Made by a program: the position numbers and the translations under genes. Below are positions 37,701-50,000 of a stretch of DNA of 64,000 nt, piece by piece (positions within the stretch are counted from its first letter, which is position 1; every line of letters begins with the position of its first letter). The notes under the pieces are model-generated. The model was given only the letters and a program-made list of their open reading frames with translations, was not told the origin of the DNA and ran no database searches. The stretch lies in NCBI RefSeq assembly GCF_018812025.1, contig NC_063066.1, positions 9,194,382-9,258,381 of the forward strand, in the 5' to 3' direction. The DNA comes from Megalobrama amblycephala (taxonomy: Eukaryota; Chordata; Actinopteri; Cypriniformes; Xenocyprididae).

Positions 37701-38460
37701 TGCCATGTCGTTCCACACCCGTAAGGTTTGGAACACAAATTAAGATATTTTTCATAAAATCCGATGGTTCAGTGAGGCCTGCATTGACAACAAGATAAGT
37801 ACACTTTCAATGCCCAGAAAGCTACTAAAACATATTTAAAACAGTTCATGTGACTACAGTGGTTCAACCTTAATATTATAAAGCGATGAGAATACTTTTT
37901 GTGCGCCAAAAATAACAAAATAACGACTTTATTCAACAATATCTAGTGATGGGCGATTTCAAAACACTGCTTCATGAAGCTTTACGAATCATTTGTTTTG
38001 AATCAGTGGTTCGGAGCGTGTATCAAACTGCCAAAGTCACGTGAACTATTGAAGTTTCAAAACACTTATGAAGTAACGAAGCCTTTTTTACTGAAATCAT
38101 GTGATTTTGGCGCTTCTGAACCACTGATTCGAAACAAATGATTCGTAAAGCTTCGAAGCTTCATGAAGCAGTGTTTTGAAATCGCCCATCACTCGATATT
38201 GTGCAATAAAGTCATTATTTTGTTATTTTTGGTGCACAAAAAGTATTCTCATCGCTTTATAATATTAAGGTTGAACCCCTGTAGTCACATGAACTGTTTT
38301 AAATAGGCTATGTTTTTATACCTTTCTGGGCATTGAAAAAGGGAGTGTATTGCTGGCGATGCAGGCCTCACTGAGCTCACTTTTATCAAAAATATTTTAA
38401 TTTGTGTTCTGAAGATGAAGGTCTTATGGGTGTGGAATGACATGAGGGTGAGTAATTAAT
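37701..38460. mobile_element. Large fold-back element between vgll1 and tmtops
   Basis: The left arm (ATGTCGTTCCACACCC, AAGTATT-type blocks, GGGCGATTTCAAAACACTGC) and the right arm (GCAGTGTTTTGAAATCGCCC, GGTGTGGAATGACAT) are inverted copies over about 280 bases each, around an imperfect centre near 38065. The outer block GGTGAGTAATTAATGACA is shared with 8900. Fragments of the same family lie at 46245-46390. Confidence 0.85.
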
Positions 38461-41058
38461 GACATAAGACATTCTACTCACTATAAGTAACTTTGCAACT
38501 ACATGTCAACTACCAGTAGATAGATAGATTATGTAGACTGTCTGCATTTTATTTTGATGGTCCCCCAACACTTAACTTTGCAAGTAGGCTTACATATGGA
38601 TGTTATTCTACTAACCCCAACCCAACAGTCTACTAATACTCGAATGAGAGTTAGTTGACATGTAGGCCTATAGTTGCAAATGTCTAAAGTGGAAATAAAG
38701 TGTAACCCGGTATAAATATTACTTTAATGTTGATGCAGTGTTCATTTTGTTGCTTGGCTGATTGTATTGTACATTGCAATAGACTATTTGTCTTAACAGA
38801 AGCTTTAAGATAATACAGGTACAATTATAGAATACTTTAAAATGAAATCAGTATTTTGTGCCCAATTGTTTATTCATTTGTGGAGTCGCTGTTTTAATCA
38901 GCAGGTTAATGTACAGTGTTTGGTGAAAAAATGTAAGGCAGTTGTCATATTTTGTCTGACTCTGCTGCTTAGCTCAAAACGTCATTGGGTTTGATACACA
39001 TGCTCTCGGTTTAACGAGAAAAGGTCTCACTTGTTTAGGACATTGTTTTAAAGAATTGTTATTGTGCTTCATGATATTGTGCTGCACAAGGCAAATTGGA
39101 AGTATTTTGTGACTCCTCTGGCATTTCGGTTTGCCTTTGTTATTGCCACTCTTTCCAGTCAAGCCACCATTCGGCTTAGTCTGCAGAGACACTTCACAGA
39201 ATCCACAGAGCACAACTCAATTAGTGTGCTGACCTACAGAGGCGTCACCTTTAAATATGACATATTTAATTTCTGGCATTATGATATTATTATTATCTCA
39301 CCTCTGCTGTCAGAGTTGCTTAGCCAATTTCCATGATAATGTGTTATTTCTAAAACAATATGCTCTGACAGTAGAGACTCAATCTTCTCTTAACTATTAA
39401 GAGCATCATTTGATAAGGTACTGATGTTTTACGTATTACATTTGTATGGAAGCAATCCAACACGATTGACTCAATATAAATATTCTTTAATCCACAAACA
39501 GCAATACTCTAGAGAATCTCAGGATAATATACACACAAACCACTAATAGTGATAACCGACAACTAACAGAAAAGAACAGGGAGTACTTATACATAGAGAA
39601 CTAAACTAGACACAGGTGGGATTAATTAGCAACCTATAGGTAACAAACAGGGAGGAATTAGTAACTAAAGGAGATGGGAACTAAATTGAAAGGAAACACG
39701 GGAACATGAACAAAAACATAACCCTTACAATTATAAAACCAACTATTAAACAGTTACTTTGAATTTGTGGCTGTCACCAGTTTGTTTGTTCACCCTTTAA
39801 TTACTTGTGAGGAATCATATGAAAAAGGTTTGAAAGGGATGCGAAATATAAAAGCCTTCACCAATAACTGTGAAGAATGACAATGCTGATTAGACATCCC
39901 ATTGGCACAGTGGAGATTGCAGCTATTGTCCAAACCATCAAGAGCACTATAAGAGCACACCCTTCACATTCAGTGATTGTCTGGTTTACAACAAGGATTA
40001 CAATTCTCCTTGTCTGGACCATCCCAGGAAGTGTGTGCTCTCCACATTCACTGTCCACAAAACCACAATCTCCACCTGCACATGCAACACAGTAAAGACA
40101 TCTATTATTATCCAGTCATTCTGCCCCATCAAAATGTAATGCTAAAATGTATGTTTTAATGTAACCTTCTCCATTTTTTATATTTTGGTCATTCAGGAAT
40201 CATTAATGTAACTGTATATTGTTAATTTGAAAGAATTAAAAGTGCAGTTTTGTGTCTGTCCTTTTATTGTTCATATGGAGGAGGCTGATATGGGATTTAT
40301 AAAGTAATAAATTCAATACTTTTAAAAAGAGCATTTAGTACAGTAATCTAATTAGCTACACTGTTGAAGGTGTAATTAGTAGCTTTTTTTTTTTTTTTTT
40401 TTTTACTATTTTAGAGTAACTTGCCCAACGCTGAATATAATTCAATTCTTCGAACGTTTATTTGTAGTAATAATTCAATAAGGTAAACGTTAACATTCAT
40501 AAAGTACAATTAATGTCATAAGGATGTTCTAAAAACGACATCATGAGAATGCATATCAAATATTAATAACGTTGTAGAAGTTCTATAACTGTTATTTAAA
40601 GAACGCTTAACAGAACCTTTATAAAACATTAGTTTAATTTAGGAAGGTTTCCTGTTATATGTTCTGGCTGTATGGAAGCAGGTTGTTGCGTAGTTGCTAT
40701 GGTTCCCTCCTCAGGCAAACTTGACTTCTTTTCATTATGATCTAATTTAAGAGCGCTGAAAATACACAGTTATAGAATTTATCAATAATGAAACGATATA
40801 TAAATGTATAAAAAGTAATATGTAGGTAGCCGACTTTCACCCCCCATCCCCCCCCCCCCCCCCCCTAATTTGCGCCCTGGTCACCCTGTGATCATACAGC
40901 GCCTCTTGGACACGGAGGTCAACAGCAGAAGCAGCAGCAGCAGAGGTAGGGTGTTAATGGTGGGCTGCGCGTCAGTGAGGAGGAGAGATGAGAAGAGTGA
41001 ATCCATCCGTAAGGAAAGTCATAGTGTCAACACCATTTACCCGTGCATTGAGGCTGCT
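38461..41058. other. Upstream region of tmtops
   Basis: No exon is recognised. A T-run lies at 40386-40404 and a C-run at 40848-40865. 39460-39730 resembles, on the minus strand, the dispersed repeat at 25750. The promoter could not be located. Confidence 0.4.
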
Positions 41059-44000
41059 ATGGTCGTCTACATCTGGAGTTTGAACATTAGCAATAAAGAC
41101 ATTCCTGCGCTCAATCAAAGTGCAAATGTCAGTTCAGGAGACCCCCTAGAGCCCCACGACATCCCACCTGGCCTGAGTCGGACTGGCCACACGGTGACAG
41201 CCGTCTGCCTTGGAATCATTCTGGTGTTTGGATGCCTGAACAACCTCTTCGTCCTGCTCATCTTTGCGAGGTTTCGCTCACTGTGGACACCTATAAACCT
41301 CATTCTGCTGAACATCAGCGTGAGTGACATACTGGTTTGTTTATTTGGAACTCCCTTCAGTTTCGCTTCCAGTCTCTATGGGAAATGGCTGTTGGGACAT
41401 CATGGCTGCAAATGGTACGGTTTCGCCAATTCGCTTTTTGGTAAGTTTTACAAAAGTTCATTCAACTGTAAACTTATTTGTGTAACAAGTTCCCAGAGGT
41501 TTCGGTGGTGCAGTGGATACCTCAACACTCAGCCGAACTTTCTTTCTAGTGTGTTGTTGCGCGTTCTTTCTTCATTTCTGCCGTTTATAACACGATAGTC
41601 ACGGACAGTATATCCAGCTAACAGAATTGTGTTATAAGAACGTTCTCTAAATATTCAGTGTTGGTTCTGGGGACGTGAAAATGTCCAGTTTTCTGTGAAC
41701 AAACACTGAAAGAAAGAAAAATAAGAACACAAACTACAACTTTCTTCAGCCACAGCCTTAGATGAAATCAACTGAAGATAAAATACATTAGATCTCTCAA
41801 GATCTGATTAAACAACTCCACAAACAGCATTACTAGCTTCACTTATTACTAACCAGACTGACTTTATTTCTGTCAGTCATCTACAGCAGTTCTTATTGAG
41901 AATTAACAGGTTTAGATGTTGATGTCTTACTGAAAATGCTTCGTTTGAGGTCACCATCATATTGATCAGTGTTTGCTTTAGTTGAGCTCTTGATCCTTGA
42001 CTTTTGTTGAGATGCTTCTTAAACAATTGTAGGTGTTTCCAGAAAACATTTCTGCATTGACAAAGCAGATCAACATGTCTGTTTTAGTAACAGACAAATA
42101 ACTACAATAAAGTGGTTTAAACCACTGTTTTTTTCAGTAACTGTAATTTGATGCATTGAAATGTTGAGTATAAAACTCAATGTGAAAAGAAATAATTTAT
42201 AGCACCATTGTTGTGTTTCAGATGTTGAATTTTGATACCTGTGCACTGTCATTATTAACTTTTTGTTTAAAACACAATTTGTGTCATTTATACACTCACA
42301 GCGTTCGGCATATGAAACACAACAATGGTGACATGCTTCATGCCAGTGTACAAAACACATTCATGGTTCCCAGCATGCATTGTGGCATGAATAAATTATG
42401 CAGCCGAATTCTTTTTTTGATTGTCACCATTGTTGAGGTTGCCAGGTTTACAGAAAAACAGTTATTTAAACCACTTCAATGCAGTTTTTTTTTTGTCTGT
42501 TATTAAAACAAACTTTTTGATCTGTTGCAGATCACTGAAAATGCAGATTACTGAAAAAGAAGTAGTTCATGTGTTTAACTAAAGCAAATGTTGTTCTCCA
42601 TGATAATGACCTTAAACAAAACATTTTCTATAAGACATCAATGTTTAAACCTTATATTTCTCAATAAGAACTTCTGTAGATGCCTGACAGAAATAAAGTC
42701 AGTCAGGAGTGTGTTTCCCGAAAGCATCATTAGTCAACTGTGGTCGTAAGTCTCATTGAACTTGGTAACAACGGAACTTGCGACCATAGTTCGCTTTGGG
42801 AAACACACCCCTGGTTAGTAATAAGTAAAGTTGGTAATGCTGTTTTTTGGAGTTGTTTAATCAGATCTTGAGAGATTTAATGTATTTTATCATCAGTTGA
42901 TTTCATCTAAGGCTGTGGCTGAAGAAAGTTGTAGTTTGTGTTCTTATTTCTCTTTCTTTCAGTGCTTGATCACAGCAGGTGTTTGAATGATTGAAAGAAT
43001 GTTTCAGGAACATCATACTAACTTTTAAATAACATTCTACTAACATTAAGGAAACTGGACATTTTTATGTTCTCGGAATGTTACAAAACAACGTTCCTAG
43101 AATGTTGAATTTTAAATTAAAATTAAGTTGAAAGAACATTTGAGGAACATCATACCTTATAAAAAAACGTTCCTCTAATGTCAAGAAAACTGGACATTTT
43201 TTAAGTTCCCAGAACTAACACTGAATATTTGGAGATTCTGTTAGCTGGGATATTTAATAAATTCATATCAGTAGTGTATTCAAGAGCTATTAAGATTATC
43301 TTAATATTTTAAGAGGCATTTTGAGCATGACAGGTTAAGCCGGGCACACATTTAACGACTAGCTAAAACATTCTATGACTGTGCTCAACATACAGCGATT
43401 GTTTCTTGCGACTGAGGCAGATTTATATACTTACACATGGAATTTGAACACCGTCTGTAATCGCAGACTGAACGCAACTGGGTCTGACTGGACGCGTTTG
43501 AGCGCGATCAGTCATAAGTATCAATTTACATTCATAATCGGCCTTACAATCGTTAAGTGTGTGCGCGGCTTTAGGGAAAATTGGCTATAGGTCAGAGAAA
43601 AATTATAGGAAAATTGTAGAAAATTAAGACACCATATATTTTTATTAAGCTGTCCAGCTGATTAAAAATGTAGGTAATAAATTATGTGGAAAGGACTTTT
43701 TTTTCCTGAAGCTTTTGAAGTATATTATTGACTTATATATCTATTTTATTCAAGCATTTGATTTAATGTTTGTTACAAAATTGTCCCAAAACCTACATAA
43801 ACTTAAAATGTTAATGTTAAATTGTTACCAGCAAACTGAAATAAAACTTCCAGCATGTTGCAGTTACGTAGTTAACCAACAATAATCTAAATTAAAAATA
43901 GCTACATTGCATATGACTATTCATAGCATATAGAATTGTGTGAAATATGCAAAAAGCGGGGTCATTTGAATTAAATTTACAGCATATGATTTTATGTGCA

Positions 44001-47000
44001 TAGGTCAATCTGTAGCCTAAATCAAATGAATCAAAATGAATCTTTGTTGTATGACGACAAAAATCACAAAGAAACAATAATTCACGATTATGTCAAGTTC
44101 ACATTAAATATGTTGCTGTGTTCAGTCTGTCAGAAATGTTCCACATATGCTCAAAATAGGAACAAGCCAGAATCCCCCAGTGATCTGACATTTGAATGGA
44201 GTGCTCATTTAAGGTCATTAATTACTGTAGTGGGAGTGTTCTGTCTCCCTTTCTGTGATGAGTAGAGGAACTGCAAGGAAGAATGCAGAGCACCTTTGTG
44301 CAGAAAATGTGTACTTGCAAACCCACTGAAGGAGAATGTGTACATATAATACATCATTCACATCATTTTCACATTCATTTTTAATGAGCATGTTCCTTTG
44401 TTGACATTACCATAATCATTAAGGCTCAGTTTTTCTCTGTAGTTACCTAAATATTTCTGACAACTGGACAATTAAAATAATGAATATAGGTTGTCAACAG
44501 GTTGTTCTAGCTCCATAATCTTGGTATTTAACAACCTTCACTGTTTACAGGATGATACAAGGGAGTTGATACGAAAGGTAAAATGCCATTAAACCTTTGA
44601 CTTAGTCTGTGCTCTCTTGCTTCTTGACTCTGTCTGGAAAACACGATCAGTGCCTTAATGAGCACTCTCAGTCTGTGGATGCCACATTTTATTACATTAT
44701 TCTACATTTCATTGTAGTTATAGTTAGTTTCAGCAGTGATTTTGTTTTTGTACAGTGCAGTTTTTATGTATTTTACTTTCTGTTTTAGTAGTAATTATAA
44801 ATAAGGAATCAGTTGAGGAATCTAAAATAAGCAATTCCTTTGAGGAAAGAACCAGTATCTGTACTTACACAATCAAGGGTATCAGCGTTTGTTGTTCACA
44901 TGCATGCAAACTTTTAAATACTCAAAAGTACCAGTTTAAAGGTGCCCTAGAATCAAAAATTGAATTTACCTTGGCATAGTTGAATAACAAAAGTTCAGTA
45001 CATGGAAAAGACATACATTGAGTTTCAAACTCCATTGCTTCCTCCTTCTTATGTAAATCTAATTAGTTTAAAAGACCTCCGAAAAACTGGCGAATCTCAA
45101 CATAACACTGACTGTTACGTAACAGTCGGGATCATTAATATGTATGACCCCAATATTTGCATATGCCAGCTCATGTTCAAGGCATTAGACAAGGGCAGCC
45201 AGTATTAACGTCTGGATCTGTGCACAGCTGAATCATCAGACTAGGTAAGCAAGCAAGAACAATAGCGAAAAATGGCAGATGAAGCAATAATAACTGACAT
45301 GATCCATGATATCATGATATTTTTTGTGATATTTGCGAATTGTCTTTCTAAATGTTTCGTTAGCATGTTGCTAATGCACTGTTAAATGTGGTTAAAGTTA
45401 CCATCGTTTCTTACTGTATTTACAGAGACAAGACAGCCATCGCTATCTTCATTTTTAAACACTTGCAGTCTGTATAATTCATAAACACAACTTCATTCTT
45501 TATAAATCTCTCCAACAGTGTGTAATGTTAGCTTTAGCCACGGAGCACTATCAAACTCATTCAGAATCAAATGTAAACATCCAAATAAATACTATACTCA
45601 CATGATTCAATGCATGCATGACGAACAACTTGTAAAGATCCATTTGAGGGTTATATTAGCTGTGTGAACTTAAATGCACTGTATTATAGTCGAGAGCTCA
45701 GGGGGAGGGAGTGCGCGATTTAAAGGGGCCGCAGCCTGAATTGGTGCATAGTTAATGATGCCCCAAAATAGGCAGTTAAAAAAATTAATCAAAAAAAAAT
45801 CTATGGGGTATTTTGAGCTGAAACTTCACAGACACATTCAGGGGACACCTTAGACTTATATTACATCTTGTAAAAACTGTTTCTAGGGGACCTTTAATGT
45901 TCACTAAATTTACTTGCACTCAGCATTTGTCAAGTATAATCTGTTTTGATTTTGTTTCCTCGGTGTTCTGTTCCCATTCTGCCTGCCTGGTTTGCTAGTT
46001 AGGTTTCCTCATTTGTTAATTAGTCTTACACATCTGTTCTGTTTCAGTCAATCATCCCCAGTGTATTTAAGCCCTCGGTTTCCTGTGTTATTGTCCGGTC
46101 TTCTCTATGCTATTAATAGTTGTGTTACATTATTCTCTAGCGATCTCCTGTGTTTTAGTTGGTGGATTATAATAAAAACTAAAAACTGTTCTCTATCTCC
46201 TTCGTCATATGCCTCAACAAGTATTAAGTGCTGAATTCCAAATCCGTAAGACATTCGTTCATCTTTGGAAGACAAATTAAGATATTTTTAATCACTTTCT
46301 GGCCTCCCTGTACTCAGCAGTCGTAACAAATTTCAAGGCCCAGAAAGGTAGTAAAGACATCGTTAAAATAGTCCATGTGACTACAGTATTCACATACAGT
46401 ATATTCCAATAAAAAGTTAGTTGTTTTGTGACCACTATTTCTTTTCCATATCAGTTTTCTTTATCCCAAACAGGAATTGTGTCTCTGATGTCTCTGTCCA
46501 TACTGTCATACGAGCGTTATGCCGCCCTACTGCGCCCCACCAAGGCAGACGTGTCTGACTTCCGTAGGGCCTGGCTCTGTGTGGCAGGATCCTGGCTCTA
46601 TTCACTGGTATGGACTCTCCCACCATTCCTGGGCTGGAGTAGCTATGGACCCGAAGGACCCGGGACTACATGCTCGGTGCAGTGGCACCTGCGCTCAACC
46701 AACAGCATGTCATACGTGATGTGCCTGTTCATCTTCTGTCTGCTTTTACCCCTGATGCTCATGATCTTCTGCTATGGCAAAATCCTGTTCATTATCAAAG
46801 GGGTGAGTGAGAGAGGCTTTGAGGACACTCAGTTTGACTCTTTCTCCTCTGAATAGGCCTTATGTTGTTATATATGTTATCTATTAAACCTACTGTATAT
46901 TTTTAACACTCACCATTAGAGTACAGAAAAGAAACATAAAACTGTGGCTGTCACTACAATAAAATAATTGTGATGATTGAGGTCATGATTTTTGGACAGT

Positions 47001-50000
47001 CTTTAGAAAGCAGAACAAAAATTGTAATAATGTCAAATTCTTCTTTTTAAGGAAAAGTAAAAAAAAAAAAGTACATTTATTTTTGAAAAACAGTCTGAAA
47101 TCGTATACTCTCTGAATAGGCAGTTTGTGACTGTTAAAAAAGTATGTTCTATATAGTATGAATGTAATCCAGATGTAGCTACAACATTGGTCATGTTGTT
47201 CTTGTGATGTGACCTTCCGCCGTCAGTTACATCAGTTCACTGCCATTCACAAATCCTTTCCCGTGGCCTCATGGGATAGTAAAGTATCCATCAGATGTGG
47301 ACTTCAAAATCTCACTGCAATTTAGCATATTCGGATGCAGCCAAAGAGTAGTATGCAGTTCCAAATTCTGCAAGTCACTCGTTTCTTTCTTGAATAGATC
47401 AATGATTTGAAACAGATTGATTGAATGAATGATTCAATGGCTCGTCACTTGCCGTCACCTACTGGAGCGAATCGATGTAACCTGCAGAAAGATCACTGTA
47501 AAATCCCTATCACTAATGTACAAACTGACAGTCTGTCTGGAATGAGCGGAGTGATACAAACAATGAAAGGTTTCAGTGCTTTTGTATTACAACAGTAGCT
47601 GACAATTAGCATGCACTACATTCTCTTCTCGCCGAGTTAATAGCAATGCCACATGAAAAAAAGCAGTTCCCAGATAGCAACTTTGTGCCAGATCCGACCT
47701 ACATCTGCAGTGCGTGGTATGATGATCTGGGCCACATGTGGCGTGGAAAGATGGATCGCTTCTGTTTGCCAGAAGTGGGCCATAGCAATGCCACATGTCA
47801 ACCTAGAGCAAAGAAATAAACCAGAACTGGACCTTATCTGAGCCACAAAATACTTTATATATTATTTATAGAATCATTTTAGCATTAACAAGCCTGTTAA
47901 CAAGCAGAATCACTGAAGGAAAGAAGAGAACAGAAAAAAAGAGGCAAACAGAAACACAAGAGCTACAACTGACTTCAGCCACAACCTTAGATGAACAATT
48001 CACCCTTTGCTGGGAGTTGGATTGACAGGCGATCTGACCAGTCATAATGCTCAGTGTGCCATATGAGACTTCTTTCAAAAACATTTTAAAAAGTCATGAA
48101 AAAAGAGTGCTTCCATTTAAGTTGTAAGAACTAAAAAAAAGTACTATATCATTTGTTATGTGAAACTAACTAACTAACTGCATGGTATGTGATGTAATGT
48201 AGGGATTATTTTTACCCCAGGGTTACACCCTTTATTCAGTACAGTTTATGGCAACTGTACTGGGGCGTTGGGCGGTACGTGATGTGCTGTATGGACTATT
48301 TTACTCCAGGGTTACATCCCTTATATTCTGGGGTTTATGTTAACCCTTTATACAGTACAGCTTATTGCGACTTTACTGGGGCATCAGACCCACTGGCCTC
48401 TCTAACACCTCTTCCTAAAGCTACCCAGTCTACAAGGAGATCCCCCATCCAGAAATAGACCAGGCTCAACCCTGCTTAGCTTCAGTGGGTGTGCAGGTGA
48501 AAGCTTCAGGTTGACTGCTGCGGGGCTCTCCCCACATAAATGTGAATATATTTAACACATTTAACACATGTAACACATTCACGGTTACAGCAGATTTCTA
48601 TTTCCCAGCATGCTTTGCTTCTGACTGTTAAAGGAAGGGTCAATTTTGAAATTAAGTGTTATTTCATGTGTTTTGCTCAATAAAAAATATAGGGGAGATC
48701 TATTAGTGTTTAATGTTCTATTATTTTGGAATTTAAAATGGTTTCTGCTATGTCTGAGTTTTTGGGGTTACCATTGTGCTGAAGAGTAGAGCCTGTGGTT
48801 AGGGTGAAGTACTTACAAACATATGGTGTTTAGGAAAAGACGTGAAAAGTTATGATTGACTTTTTGATGAAAGGTTTCATACATACAGGTGTGTTTGTGC
48901 TATTGTTAACTAAAACATATATAATATTCAAATGAAATCAGTTTTGTTCCATCCTTAATCAAACACATCTTATCCAGCTAATCAAGGTTTTCAGGATTAC
49001 TAGAAACCTCCAAGAAGGTGTGAGTTGGAGCTAACCTCTGCAGGGTTGTGGCCTACCAGGAACTGAGTTTAAGACCACTGATTTATATGTTCAATAAATT
49101 TATAAATATGCAGTACCAAATCTTATCACATGAATTAAATCTTTCAAGATCTCAGCAGAGGAGGATTAAACAACCCCACAAACAGCATTAGCAGCTTTAC
49201 TTTTGACTAAACGGATTGACTTAATTTCAGTCACCATTATGGTGGTGGTGATTCAAGGCTTATCGGAAAAAAAAATTGTCCAAAAAATCCTCTATTGTGT
49301 GGTGCCATTACAATTATTTAACTGCTCCGAGACTGAACATCCCTGATCTCAAAACAAGCAAAAGTATCTAACAATGGCGTAAGAAAAATAATGTTTGGGA
49401 CCGACGAAAGAAATTAAGATTATTTTTCTTACCCAATTGGCAGATAATTTTGCTTGTTTTAAGCTAAAACTCACTTCATTTTGGGTTTTTTCCCCCCAAA
49501 AAAACAAGAAAAAAATAACTTATGCCATTTTACTTATCTAGTAAAAGCATTGGAAACAAGACAAAAATAACAACAAAAAAAAAGTTCTAAGATGACACAC
49601 AAAGACATCAAGAATCAGCACATGAATCTCAACAATGGTGACAATCAAAAGCGTAATGCCGCAATACATGTTGGGAACAAGTTCTCCCAGCTTGCATCAC
49701 AGCATGAATAAATTATGCAGCTGAATTGTCTTATTATTTTCTTTAATCCTATTTGCCTTTATTTTTTGCTGTGGCTTTTATTTTCAATCTTCTAACTGCT
49801 TTCTGCAATAAAGCAATTTTTATATCCTAATTATTGTTAATGTAATTAATTTTTCAGGAGCTCATTGCTTCTACGTTCAGTTAAACTGCTAACAGTGATT
49901 GTAAATTAATTGCCTAAATTATTACATTATTTGCTAACTGCATTCTTTAAATTGTAATGTTGACATGCATTCTCTGTAAAGCTGCTTTGAAATGATATGT

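Noticed and set aside
40870..41058. Upstream in-frame extension of the opsin N-terminus
   Set aside because: It is Arg/Ser-rich with no opsin character. The methionine at 41059 is followed by typical glycosylation sites, so I treat the extension as untranslated sequence, though it is not excluded.
47587..47846. Overlapping frames on both strands with MWHCYGP / MPHVN-type peptides
   Set aside because: They fall in a dispersed repeat with direct duplications and have no protein family.
48389..48492. Functional 5S rRNA gene
   Set aside because: Only part of the 5S sequence is present and it is diverged; it is the head of a SINE.
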